A DNA stretch of 11,938 nt from the NCBI GenBank assembly GCA_902493545.1, contig CABUQI010000029.1:1-11938 (forward strand). The letters run 5' to 3'. The notes beneath the pieces were generated by a model, which searched no databases, was not told where the DNA came from, and saw only the letters and a program-made list of their open reading frames with translations. The translations under genes were made by a program, and so were the position numbers. Positions 1 to 7,233 of the stretch are shown piece by piece. Position 1 is the stretch's first letter, and every line of letters begins with the position of its first letter. Origin of the DNA: an uncultured Collinsella sp. GTDB taxonomy: Bacteria; Actinomycetota; Coriobacteriia; Coriobacteriales; Coriobacteriaceae.

Positions 1-704
1 CGCTCAGGATCGAGCCGGGCATTACCGCGATTATCGGCAGCGGCGGCAAGTCGACGTTGCTCAAAACGCTGGGTCTTGAGCTCATGCGCGCTGGCGGCCG
101 CGTGCTCCTCTGCACCACCACGCATATGCTTCCCGTTGCCGGCGTGCCATGGGACGGGTCGAATCGTCGCCTGGACGCCGCGCCTTGGAAGCCAGGTGCC
201 CCACACGCCCCAGGCTGCACCTGCGAGGCCTGCGCGGGGCTTGCACGCGGAGGCATCTGCCAGGCAGGCATCTTGGACCCGGAGACAGGCAAGCTCTCCG
301 CCCCCGCCGAGCCACTCGGCGAGCTGGCACAGCGCTTTGACTATGTGTTGGCCGAGGCAGACGGTAGCAAGCGACTCCCGCTCAAGGCGCATGCCGCCTG
401 GGAGCCGGTAATTCCCGCCGCCACGGCAAACGTTGTCTGGGTCGTCGGCGCCTCGGGACTGGGCAAACCCGTCGCCGAGGTTGTCCACCGCCCCGAGCTC
501 TTTTGCGAGCGTTGCGGCTGCGAGCTCACCGACACTGCCACCCCAGAGCGCGGCGCCCAGGTGCTCAATGCCGAGCTGCGGATGCTGAACCTCAACAATG
601 CCCGCATCATGCTCAACCAAGTCGACACGCTCAGCGACCCCACGATGGCCGACCGCTTCGAGGCAGCTCTCGACCACCCCGTCGTCGCCAGCAGCCTCAA
701 GTAG
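1..704 (+). CDS. yqeC: YqeC-family selenium cofactor biosynthesis protein (5' end outside window)
   Basis: Partial CDS: the reading frame is open from base 3 to TAG at 702-704, and the true start lies upstream of the window. A TTG at 57 sits inside the P-loop, so it cannot be the start. Visible motifs are a Walker A-like GSGGKST (about 36-56), a TTTHM segment (about 117-131), EADGSKRLPLKAH followed by EPVIP (about 354-416), GASGLGKP with VHRPE (about 447-500), and a late LNQVDT. Together these are typical of YqeC. The family is genomically linked to selenium-dependent molybdenum hydroxylases and is thought to act in maturing their labile selenium cofactor; its biochemistry is not firmly known. 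Two cysteine clusters (CxCxxC near 216-233, with another Cys near 258; CxxCxC near 504-521) could bind a metal. The gene converges on hyuA across a long palindrome. Family assignment is firm. Confidence 0.9.
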   Translation, partial: LRIEPGITAIIGSGGKSTLLKTLGLELMRAGGRVLLCTTTHMLPVAGVPWDGSNRRLDAAPWKPGAPHAPGCTCEACAGLARGGICQAGILDPETGKLSAPAEPLGELAQRFDYVLAEADGSKRLPLKAHAAWEPVIPAATANVVWVVGASGLGKPVAEVVHRPELFCERCGCELTDTATPERGAQVLNAELRMLNLNNARIMLNQVDTLSDPTMADRFEAALDHPVVASSLK

Positions 705-720
705 CCGGCCCCATCTCCTC

Positions 721-787
721 AGTTGCGGTGAAATACGGACTGTTTGGCCGCCAAACGGCCGCAAACAGTCCGTATTTCACCGCAACT
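721..787. repeat. 67-bp palindrome between convergent yqeC and hyuA
   Basis: Perfect 26-nt inverted arms (721-746 and 762-787) flank a 15-nt centre. The centre can itself pair GCCG (747-750) with CGGC (756-759). It lies 16 bp after the yqeC stop and 27 bp before the hyuA stop, so it is placed as a bidirectional transcription stop for the convergent genes. No U-tract follows either arm, so it may instead be a Rho-limiting or mRNA-stabilising structure, or a dispersed palindromic element. The inverted repeat is read directly; its function is inferred. Confidence 0.8.
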
Positions 788-814
788 GCGGAGGGGAATC
801 CGGTGATCTTCCTG

Positions 815-2182
815 TTAGCGGGGGACGTAGCGGCCGGGTTGGGCTCCGGTGGGCTCGCCATCGCGCGCCACCAGCACGCCGTTCACAAACACAGCCTTGG
901 CGCGGCCATGTGCCTCAAAACCCTCGAGCGGCGTGTAGTCCACAGCCTGATGCTGCGTCGCGGCACTGATCGTCCAGCGCGCCTTGGGATCCCACACGCA
1001 CACGTCGGCATCGGCACCCTCGGCAAGACAGCCCTTGCGCGGGTACATGCTAAACACGCGCGCCGGGTTCTCGCTCATCAAGCGGCAGAGGTCCTCGGGT
1101 CCCAGCTGTCCCTCAAAGCTCGTGGCAATCGCGACGGGACGATGCTCCACGCCGGGCCCGCCGTTGGGAATCGCGCGGAAATCGTCGCGCCCGCGGTCCT
1201 TTTGCCCGTGCAGGTTAAAGCTGCAATGATCGGTCGCAATCGTATCGATCTCGCCGGCCACAAGCGCCTCGCGCAGTGCCGCACGGTCACCGGCATGGCG
1301 CAGCGGCGGGCTCATCACGTACTTGGCGCCCGCAAAGCCGTCCTCGCCCTGCTCCAGATAGCAGGTGTCGTCAAGCATCAGATATTGGGGGCAGGTCTCG
1401 ACATAGATATTCTTCTGCCCGCGCGCTTTGGCAGCACGAATGGCCCCGAGCCCCAACTTGGTCGAAAGGTGCACCACGTTGACTGGGGCGTCGCCGGCCA
1501 GGTGCGCCAGATACAGCAGGCGGCTCACGGCTTCGGCCTCACACACGTCCGGGCGGCTGAGCGCATGCCCCTCGGGCCCATGAATCCCCTGCTCGTACAC
1601 GCGCTTCTGCAGCTCATTCACCAGCGTACCGTTCTCGCAATGCACGCACAGTATGCCGCCAATACGCTTGAGCTCCTCGAGCACCTCGAGCGTCTCGGCA
1701 TCGTCCAGGCGCAAATGATCGTAGGCAAAGTAGGTCTTAAACGACGATACGCCCGCCTCGCGCATAGCCGAAAGATCGGCGCGGTTGCGTTCATTCCACT
1801 CGGCGAGTGCCATATGAAAGGCGTAGTTGGCCGTGCAGGTTCCGTCGGCACGGCGATGCCACTCGGCCAAGGCATCGGGCATGGTCACGCCGCGATCAGC
1901 CGTCGCGTAGTCCACGATGGTCGTCGTACCGCCGCAGGCAGCCGCACGCGTGCCGGTTTCAAAGCTATCGGCTGTCCAATCCATGCCAGTCCAGCACTGC
2001 ATGTGCGTGTGGCCGTCGATAAAGCCGGGAAACACCCAGCAGCCCGCGGCGTCCTCGACGGTATCGCCCTCGGCCGGCTCAATCGCCGCGGCAATCCGCA
2101 CAATCTTGTCGCCCTCCATGGCAAGATCGGCGCGGCGAAGCCCCTGGGGCGTCACGAGCGCGCCGTTTTTGATGATGATCAT
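815..2182 (-). CDS. hyuA: D-hydantoinase / dihydropyrimidinase-family amidohydrolase
   Basis: 455-residue cytoplasmic metal-dependent cyclic amidohydrolase that opens hydantoin- or dihydropyrimidine-like rings. All six binuclear metal-site residues are visible: H58 and H60 in DGHTH, K149 in SSFKTY (the carboxylysine), H181 in CVHCEN, H238 in VVHLS and D318 in ATDH. The length matches E. coli HyuA (YgeZ, about 460). Start ATG at 2182 has AAGGAG (2188-2193) five bases upstream. This Shine-Dalgarno overlaps the mocA stop codon, which indicates translational coupling. In this neighbourhood the likely substrate is a ring intermediate of anaerobic purine/urate breakdown rather than phenylhydantoin. 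The enzyme class is firm; the substrate is inferred from context. Confidence 0.93.
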   Translation of the reverse strand: MIIIKNGALVTPQGLRRADLAMEGDKIVRIAAAIEPAEGDTVEDAAGCWVFPGFIDGHTHMQCWTGMDWTADSFETGTRAAACGGTTTIVDYATADRGVTMPDALAEWHRRADGTCTANYAFHMALAEWNERNRADLSAMREAGVSSFKTYFAYDHLRLDDAETLEVLEELKRIGGILCVHCENGTLVNELQKRVYEQGIHGPEGHALSRPDVCEAEAVSRLLYLAHLAGDAPVNVVHLSTKLGLGAIRAAKARGQKNIYVETCPQYLMLDDTCYLEQGEDGFAGAKYVMSPPLRHAGDRAALREALVAGEIDTIATDHCSFNLHGQKDRGRDDFRAIPNGGPGVEHRPVAIATSFEGQLGPEDLCRLMSENPARVFSMYPRKGCLAEGADADVCVWDPKARWTISAATQHQAVDYTPLEGFEAHGRAKAVFVNGVLVARDGEPTGAQPGRYVPR

Positions 2183-2191
2183 AATTGCTCC

Positions 2192-2806
2192 TTATTGATT
2201 GATGCAGTTGGCCACGCGATCAAAATACGAGCAGGCGGCGATATGCTCCGTTATGCGTTGCTGTCCCTTGGCGGTATCGACATCCCACAGCTCGTAGGCA
2301 CGCGCCTCGACCAGCACCACGTCGGTACGGTCCTTGAGAATCGAGCCCCCGCCGTCCTTGCCCTCAAGACGCATGAGTGCATCGAATAGTTCCGCCGGAA
2401 AGAGCACCGGGCTCGAAGGCTCACCGTTGCACGCCAAGCGCACCGGATGTTTGCGGCCACGCTCGTCAAACGCGCGAACCATGGCCTCAAAAGAGTCCGT
2501 GCTCACAAGCGGCTGGTCGCCCGGCAAAAAGAGGCAACCTTTCCAGTTGCGTTCGACTCCCCACGAAAGGCCCGCACGGACGCTTTCGCTGCGCAGCTCG
2601 CCATCGTGCAGCACGCACGGGCAATGCTTGTCCTCGCAAATCTGAGCGACCTCGGGCCAACGCGTCGAAACCACGACGTCAAAGCCCCGGGGAACCGAAT
2701 CGATGGCCCGGGCAATCAGCGGCTCGCCATAGATATCGGCAAGCATCTTGTTAGAGCCAAACCGCTTGCCCTCGCCCGAAGCCATAATGACGCATCCAAG
2801 TCTCAT
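2192..2806 (-). CDS. mocA: MocA/YgfJ-like molybdenum cofactor cytidylyltransferase
   Basis: 204-residue MobA-like nucleotidyltransferase. The N-terminus carries the NTP-binding signature (MASGEGKRFGSNKML, residues 8-22) and the mid-region has LPGDQPLVS with the metal-binding Asp. MocA transfers CMP from CTP to molybdopterin, giving the cytosine-dinucleotide cofactor used by xanthine dehydrogenase-type hydroxylases. In the YgfJ subgroup it accompanies selenium-dependent molybdenum hydroxylases. I chose ATG at 2806 over an in-frame upstream start at 2905: the family begins right at this strand, GGAGGT (2813-2818) sits six bases upstream, and the longer version would run through a terminator hairpin. 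The stop overlaps the hyuA ribosome site. The purine hydroxylase itself is not in the window. Confidence 0.9.
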   Translation of the reverse strand: MRLGCVIMASGEGKRFGSNKMLADIYGEPLIARAIDSVPRGFDVVVSTRWPEVAQICEDKHCPCVLHDGELRSESVRAGLSWGVERNWKGCLFLPGDQPLVSTDSFEAMVRAFDERGRKHPVRLACNGEPSSPVLFPAELFDALMRLEGKDGGGSILKDRTDVVLVEARAYELWDVDTAKGQQRITEHIAACSYFDRVANCINQ

Positions 2807-2893
2807 GGTGATACCTCCCCCGAAACCATCGTACCCATAACTCGCGCCGCGGGCATCCACATCGAAAGCGCTTATCCCGCACGCCCGCGATGC

Positions 2894-2933
2894 AAAAAAG
2901 GGCACCCCGCCGGTTGGCAGAGCGCCCCCTTTA
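2894..2933 (-). terminator. Intrinsic terminator downstream of ygeW
   Basis: Read on the minus strand, an A/G-rich left arm ending GGGCGCT pairs with GGTGCCC (two G-U pairs), extended outward by wobble and A-U pairs into a run of six T. It lies 23-62 bp after the ygeW stop and 88 bp before mocA, so it should separate, or only partly couple, ygeXYW and mocA-hyuA expression. A small GCC-AACC-GGC hairpin sits in the loop. Confidence 0.7.
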
Positions 2934-2955
2934 CATGGCTTACCTCAACCCGGCT

Positions 2956-4158
2956 TTAGGCCTGGAGCCAACGGGCGGTGTTGCGCTCGTCGAGGGCCTT
3001 GAGGGTAGCGGCGGGATCGGCAACCTTCTGCAGGAACATCATGGCAGCGATGGCGTACGGCTTGTAGCTGGCCTCCTTGTACATGCCCACGCGGTGCATG
3101 TCGAAGACGTCGGCGTTAACCTCGCCGTGCTCACAGGAAACACCGGAGATGTCGGCGGGCAGCGGGTGCATAAAGATGGTGTCTTGGCCGTTGGCAGTCT
3201 TCTCCATGAGCTCGGTCGTGGAGCACCAGTCCTGATGGGTGGCGTTCTGGGCGAGCAGCTCCTTCTCGAGCGCTGCGATGCCGGCGTCATCGCCCTTGGC
3301 GTACAGGTTGGTGCGCTTCTCCATGGCGGCAAACGGAGCCCAGCTCTTGGGGATCACGATGTCGGCGCCCTCGAAGGCCTCGGCCATGGTGTTGACCTGC
3401 TTAAAGGTGGTGCCGGACTCGGCGGCGTAGCCCTTGGCGCGCTCGACGACCTCGGGCATGAGGTCATAGCCCTCGGGGTGAGCCAGGGTGACGTCCATGC
3501 CAAAGCGGGGCAGCAGGCTGATCAGCGACTGCGGGCAGGACAGCGGCTTGCCGTAAGAGGGCGAATAGGCCCAGGTGACGGCAACCTTCTTGCCCTTGAG
3601 GTTCTCGAGGCCGCCAAACTCGTTGATGAGGTAGAGCATGTCGGCAGAGGACTGCGTGGGGTGGTCGGAATCGGACTGCAGGGAGATGAGCGTGGGACGG
3701 TGATCCAGAACGCCGTCCTCGTAGGCCTGCTGCACGGACTCAGAGACCTCGGCCATGTAGGCGTCGCCCTTGCCGATGTACATGTCATCGCGGATGCCGA
3801 TGACGTCGGCCATGAAGGAGATCATGGTAGCGGTCTCGCGGACGGTCTCGCCGTGAGCGATCTGGGACTTCTTCTCGTCCAGGTCCTGCAGCTCAAGGCC
3901 GAGCAGGTTGGCGGCCTTAGAGAAGGAGAAGCGCGTACGGGTGGAGTTGTCGCGGAACAGGGAGACGGCCAGACCCGAGTCGAAGATCTTGGACGAGACG
4001 TTGTTCTCGCGCAGCTCGCGCAGGGCGTCGGCGACGATGTAGAGAGCCTTGAGCTCATCGGTAGTCTTGTCCCAGGTGTGCAGGAAGTCGCTGCCGTACA
4101 TACCCTTAAAATCGAGGCCGTTCAGCTGCTCGACGAGCTCGGTAAACTTAGCGTCCAT
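2956..4158 (-). CDS. ygeW: YgeW knotted carbamoyltransferase
   Basis: 400-residue member of the aspartate/ornithine carbamoyltransferase superfamily, matching YgeW length (about 396). Carbamoyl-phosphate site: STRTR at residues 72-76 and HPLPAD at 331-336. DHPTQ is at 165-169. YgeW belongs to the knotted transcarbamylases whose natural substrate was long unknown. In purine catabolism it plausibly runs phosphorolytically, releasing carbamoyl phosphate from a ureido compound and so allowing ATP formation by a carbamate kinase; that direction is inference. ATG at 4158 was chosen because AAAGGA lies just upstream and the family starts here. The 62-residue in-frame extension to 4344 has no family resemblance and covers structured leader RNA. 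It sits between ygeY and a terminator. Confidence 0.94.
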   Translation of the reverse strand: MDAKFTELVEQLNGLDFKGMYGSDFLHTWDKTTDELKALYIVADALRELRENNVSSKIFDSGLAVSLFRDNSTRTRFSFSKAANLLGLELQDLDEKKSQIAHGETVRETATMISFMADVIGIRDDMYIGKGDAYMAEVSESVQQAYEDGVLDHRPTLISLQSDSDHPTQSSADMLYLINEFGGLENLKGKKVAVTWAYSPSYGKPLSCPQSLISLLPRFGMDVTLAHPEGYDLMPEVVERAKGYAAESGTTFKQVNTMAEAFEGADIVIPKSWAPFAAMEKRTNLYAKGDDAGIAALEKELLAQNATHQDWCSTTELMEKTANGQDTIFMHPLPADISGVSCEHGEVNADVFDMHRVGMYKEASYKPYAIAAMMFLQKVADPAATLKALDERNTARWLQA

Positions 4159-4201
4159 GGAAATGTCCTTTCTAAAGATGAAACGATCGCAATGAGTAGA
4201 T

Positions 4202-4241
4202 GTGCTCCGGCATGCGCGTGTGGCTAGAACATGCAGAGCAC
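4202..4241 (-). other. Imperfect hairpin in ygeW leader
   Basis: Arms GTGCTC (4202-4207) and GAGCAC (4236-4241) pair, then GCATG (4210-4214) pairs with CATGC (4230-4234) across a small internal loop; the apical loop is 15 nt. It lies 44 bp upstream of the ygeW start in a 201-bp gap without a gene. The structure is read directly; a regulatory or mRNA-stability role is only possible. Confidence 0.5.
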
Positions 4242-4276
4242 CATGACGAGGACCCGCCACCGTTGAGGAAGCATGG

Positions 4277-4304
4277 GAGATAACGACCGCGGGCCCCAAG
4301 TCAA
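4277..4304 (-). promoter_or_regulatory. Possible weak promoter for ygeW
   Basis: On the minus strand TTGACT (4304-4299) is followed after 16 bp by TATCTC (4282-4277). The -35 is good and the -10 poor. If used, transcription would begin near 4270 and give a leader of about 110 nt holding the 4202-4241 hairpin. Confidence 0.22.
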
Positions 4305-4312
4305 CAGGGGGT

Positions 4313-4337
4313 GCCGGGGACACGAGCAGCCCCCGGC
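4313..4337 (-). other. GC-rich hairpin downstream of ygeY
   Basis: GCCGGGG (4313-4319) and CCCCGGC (4331-4337) form a perfect 7-bp stem with an 11-nt loop, starting 22 bp after the ygeY stop. No U-run follows on the minus strand, so an RNA-stabilising or pausing structure is more likely than a classical terminator. Confidence 0.5.
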
Positions 4338-4359
4338 TCAACAAAATCGAGGAATGGGA

Positions 4360-5745
4360 CTAATCAATCTTGTTGTTGGTCAGACCGGCGCGGAACACGG
4401 TGGCGTCGCCATCGGCCTTGCTCGGATCGTAGAGGTTCAGGGCAGCCACGTACATGGCAGCAGCGGTGACCAGGTCGTCCTTGTAGGTGACCTCGTTGGG
4501 AGCGTGAGCCTGAGACTCGGCACCCGGGCCAAAGCCCACGCAGGGGATGCCGTAGCGGCCCTGGATGGAGACGCAGTTCGTGGAGAAGGTCCACTTGTCG
4601 CACAGCGGACGACCGGTGCGCTTGTCCATGCTGGGCTCGCAGCCGATGCGCTCGTCACCAAACATAGCCTTGTGGGCGTCGACGAGGGCCTTGACGTGCG
4701 GAGCGGTCTCCTTGTTGATCCACGTGGGGAAGTAAGCCTCGGTCTCGTAGACCTCGCCGGTCCAGGACGGACGGTCGTACATGTACATGGAGACCTTCAC
4801 GTCGTCGCCGTACTTCTTGGCAGCCGGCAGGTTGCGGATCTCGTCCAGGCAGGACTCCCAGGTCTCACCGGCGGTCATGCGACGGTCGATGGAGATGGCG
4901 CAGGAGTCGGCCACGGCGCAACGGCTGGGGCTGGTGTAGAAGATCTGGCTGACGGTGCAGGTGCCGCGGCCCAGGAAGCGGGCGTCCTCGAAGTGCTCGG
5001 GGTTGTATTTGGGGTCGAGCATCTTGACGAGACCCTTGATGTCGGTCGACTCGTCGCAGCCGTTGTTGTTGAGGGCGCGGACGTCGGCGATGATGTCGGC
5101 CATCTTGTAGATGGCGTTGTCGCCGCGGTCGGGAGCAGAGCCGTGGCAGGAGGTGCCGTGAACGTCGACGCGGATCTCCATGCGGCCGCGGTGACCGCGA
5201 TAGATGCCGCCGTCGGTGGGCTCGGTGGAAATGACGAACTCGGGCTTAATGCCGTCCTTGTTGTAGATGTACTGCCAGCACATGCCGTCGCAGTCCTCTT
5301 CCTGGACGGTGCCGACGACCATGATCTTGTAGCCCTCGGGGATGAGGCCCATGTCCTTCATCATCTTGGCAGCGTAGGTAGCAGAAGCCATGCCGCCCTC
5401 CTGGTCGGAGCCGCCGCGGCCGTAGATGATCTCGTCGGTCTCGTAGCCCTCATAGGGATCGGCGTCCCAGTTCTCGATGTTGCCGATGCCGACGGTGTCG
5501 ATATGGGAGTCGATGGCGATGATCTTGTCGCCCTCGCCCATAAAGCCCATGACGTTGCCCAGGCCGTCGACCTTGACCTCGTCATAGCCAAGGCTCTCCA
5601 TCTCGGCCTTGATGCAAGCGACAACCTCACCCTCCTCGCAGGACTCAGAGGGATGGGAGATCATAGCGCGCAGAAAGCGAGTCATATCAGCACGATGGGA
5701 CTCAGCAGCAGCCTTGATTGCGTCGAAATCGAGTTCTTTAGCCAT
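4360..5745 (-). CDS. ygeY: YgeY-family M20 metallohydrolase (selenium-metabolism-linked)
   Basis: 461-residue M20-type zinc hydrolase/deacylase, probably cytoplasmic since no signal peptide is seen. Metal-site motifs in order: DSHIDTVG (H81, D83), GRGGSDQEGG (D114), the EE pair E149-E150 in VQEEDCDG, STEPT near E175, and a late AHAPNE supplying the C-terminal His. The dimerisation-type segment with HGTSCHGSAP is also present. The YgeY subfamily co-occurs with ygeW, ygeX and selenium-dependent hydroxylases. A plausible role is removing a carbamoyl or acyl group from a ureido intermediate on the way to 2,3-diaminopropionate (inference). ATG at 5745 has AAAGG about 10 bases upstream. ygeX lies 74 bp upstream in the same orientation. 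Confidence 0.93.
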   Translation of the reverse strand: MAKELDFDAIKAAAESHRADMTRFLRAMISHPSESCEEGEVVACIKAEMESLGYDEVKVDGLGNVMGFMGEGDKIIAIDSHIDTVGIGNIENWDADPYEGYETDEIIYGRGGSDQEGGMASATYAAKMMKDMGLIPEGYKIMVVGTVQEEDCDGMCWQYIYNKDGIKPEFVISTEPTDGGIYRGHRGRMEIRVDVHGTSCHGSAPDRGDNAIYKMADIIADVRALNNNGCDESTDIKGLVKMLDPKYNPEHFEDARFLGRGTCTVSQIFYTSPSRCAVADSCAISIDRRMTAGETWESCLDEIRNLPAAKKYGDDVKVSMYMYDRPSWTGEVYETEAYFPTWINKETAPHVKALVDAHKAMFGDERIGCEPSMDKRTGRPLCDKWTFSTNCVSIQGRYGIPCVGFGPGAESQAHAPNEVTYKDDLVTAAAMYVAALNLYDPSKADGDATVFRAGLTNNKID

Positions 5746-5785
5746 TGTTCATAACCTTTCAAACGAAGGAATCTACCTGTGAGGT

Positions 5786-5812
5786 GGCGGAGCGATACCT
5801 ATTTACTCCGCC
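5786..5812 (-). other. Hairpin in the ygeX-ygeY spacer
   Basis: GGCGGAG (5786-5792) and CTCCGCC (5806-5812) form a 7-bp stem with a 13-nt loop, just after the ygeX stop. There is no U-tract on the minus strand. It could protect or differentially stabilise ygeX mRNA. Confidence 0.45.
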
Positions 5813-5819
5813 CCAACGA

Positions 5820-7034
5820 TTAGCAAGTGGGATATTCGCCTTCCCAAACAATGCGGCGATACTGGTCGGGATCCGTATCGCCCTCGGTGGAGAAGCAGAG
5901 CACAGAGCTCGTCTTGTCCAGGCCGATGAGTTCCTTGAGCTCGGCGTACTCGGGATCGAGCATGAGGGTCTCGACCAGGCCGGTGGTCACAGCGCCGGAC
6001 TCGCCGGAGATGACGCGCGGGTCGCCCTTCTCGGGAGCGCCCAGGGTGCGCATGCCGCGAGCGGTGACCCAGTCGGGGCAGGACACGAAGGCGGTGGCGT
6101 GGTTGCGCAGGATATCCCAGCCCAGAATGTTGGGCTCGCCGCAGCACAGGCCGGCCATGATGGAGGGCATGTCGCCGTCCACGATGCGCGGGTCGCCGTC
6201 GCCGGCGGCAGCGCCCTTGTACAGGCAGGCGGCAGGAGCGCACTCGACCACGACGAAGGTGGGCGGGTTATCGGGATACAGGTTGGTGAAGTAACCCACC
6301 ACGGCGCCGGCCAGCGAGCCCACGCCAGCCTGGACAAAGACGTGCGTCGGGCGGTTGATGGCCATCTCGCGCAGCTGCTCGGCAGCCTCGGAAGCCATGG
6401 TGCCGTAGCCCTCCATGATCCAGGACGGAATCTTTTCGTAGCCCTCCCAGGCGGTGTCCTGAACGATGACGCCGCGCTCGCATGCGTCGGCCTCGGCGGC
6501 GGCTATGCGCACGCACTCGTCGTAGTTGACCTCTTCGATGGTCACCGTGGCGCCCTCGGCGGCGATGTTATCAAAGCGGGGCTTGGTGGAACCCTTGGGC
6601 ATGTGCACGACGGCCTTCTGGCCCAGCTTGTTGGCAGCCCATGCCACGCCGCGGCCATGGTTGCCGTCGGTGGCGGTAAAGAAGGTGGCCTGGCCAAAGT
6701 CCTTGGCAAGCTGATCGGAGGTCAGGTAATCGAAGGTGCACTCGGCAACGTCCTTGCCGGTCTCGTCGGCAATGTAGTTGGCCATGGCAAACGAACCGCC
6801 CAGGACCTTGAAGGCGTTGAGGCCAAAGCGATAGCTCTCGTCCTTAACGCACAGGTTGGACAGACCCAGGCGCGCAGCCTGACCGTCCAGGCGGGCAAGC
6901 GGAGTGACGGTATATTGAGGGAACGACTGGTGGAAGGCGCGGGCCTTCTTCACGTGGTCGAGGCTCATGATTCCCAAGTGCTTGTCATCGCTCTTGGGCA
7001 TCGTGTTGCCCGCCCACTGGATCTTATCGGCCAT
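5820..7034 (-). CDS. ygeX: 2,3-diaminopropionate ammonia-lyase
   Basis: 404-residue fold-type II PLP enzyme (E. coli YgeX about 398). The PLP lysine is K76 in RFGLNAFKVLGG. TDGNHGRGVAWA (about 122-133) is the substrate/PLP-phosphate region, and the glycine-rich AGVGSLAGAVVGYF follows further on. The family converts D- or L-2,3-diaminopropionate to pyruvate and two ammonia. In this cluster it would be the terminal step yielding usable carbon and nitrogen. It is the first gene of the minus-strand series. ATG at 7034 has AAGGAG eight bases upstream. No consensus promoter stands out, but two AACAAA-N3-TTTGTT palindromes lie 93 and 144 bp upstream of the start, shared with the divergent regulator. 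Confidence 0.95.
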   Translation of the reverse strand: MADKIQWAGNTMPKSDDKHLGIMSLDHVKKARAFHQSFPQYTVTPLARLDGQAARLGLSNLCVKDESYRFGLNAFKVLGGSFAMANYIADETGKDVAECTFDYLTSDQLAKDFGQATFFTATDGNHGRGVAWAANKLGQKAVVHMPKGSTKPRFDNIAAEGATVTIEEVNYDECVRIAAAEADACERGVIVQDTAWEGYEKIPSWIMEGYGTMASEAAEQLREMAINRPTHVFVQAGVGSLAGAVVGYFTNLYPDNPPTFVVVECAPAACLYKGAAAGDGDPRIVDGDMPSIMAGLCCGEPNILGWDILRNHATAFVSCPDWVTARGMRTLGAPEKGDPRVISGESGAVTTGLVETLMLDPEYAELKELIGLDKTSSVLCFSTEGDTDPDQYRRIVWEGEYPTC

Positions 7035-7126
7035 ACGGTGAACTCCTTAAGTCCTCTCTTGCCGGCCCCCGCATACGCGTTTCAGCCCATTCCCATTCAT
7101 GCGACTGAACTTTTATGTGGATGCCA

Positions 7127-7141
7127 AACAAAAAGTTTGTT
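7127..7141. promoter_or_regulatory. Candidate operator 1 (AACAAA-N3-TTTGTT)
   Basis: Perfect 6-bp inverted arms around AAG, in the ygeX/regulator divergent gap. The same arms and spacing recur at 7178-7192, which makes chance less likely despite the A/T-rich context. The probable ligand is the adjacent PAS-HTH protein. Confidence 0.6.
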
Positions 7142-7177
7142 AGCACTGTTCTATCACACTTTTTGCTTGGCAAACCT

Positions 7178-7192
7178 AACAAATTGTTTGTT
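7178..7192. promoter_or_regulatory. Candidate operator 2 (AACAAA-N3-TTTGTT)
   Basis: Identical arms to the palindrome at 7127-7141 with centre TTG. The two centres are 51 bp apart, close to five helical turns, which suits cooperative or looped binding. It lies 36 bp upstream of a TATAAC hexamer that may serve the regulator gene. Confidence 0.6.
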
Positions 7193-7227
7193 GCCGTAAT
7201 CGGTACCTTTTCGCCGACGAACGGTCA

Positions 7228-7233
7228 TATAAC
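7228..7233 (+). promoter_or_regulatory. Possible -10 element for the PAS-HTH regulator
   Basis: TATAAC matches five of six bases of the -10 consensus and lies 79 bp before the regulator start. No good -35 is visible 16-18 bp upstream, so activation by a bound protein or a false match are both possible. Confidence 0.25.

Noticed and set aside
503..2389. Very long plus-strand open frame (628 codons) opposite hyuA and part of mocA
   Set aside because: It overlaps genes with complete motif sets on the other strand, has no recognisable domain, and is explained by GC-rich codons leaving the antisense frame free of stops.
2807..2905. N-terminal extension of mocA to an ATG at 2905
   Set aside because: The extra 33 residues precede the conserved NTP-binding strand, overlap a terminator hairpin, and the internal ATG at 2806 has a strong GGAGGT.
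4159..4344. 62-residue N-terminal extension of YgeW
   Set aside because: No family resemblance; ATG at 4158 has its own Shine-Dalgarno and gives the normal family length.
2890..7199. Three consecutive long plus-strand open frames opposite ygeW, ygeY and ygeX
   Set aside because: Same codon-bias shadow effect: compositions are dominated by Gly, Ala, Val, His and Leu without motifs, while the minus-strand genes have intact active sites and ribosome sites.
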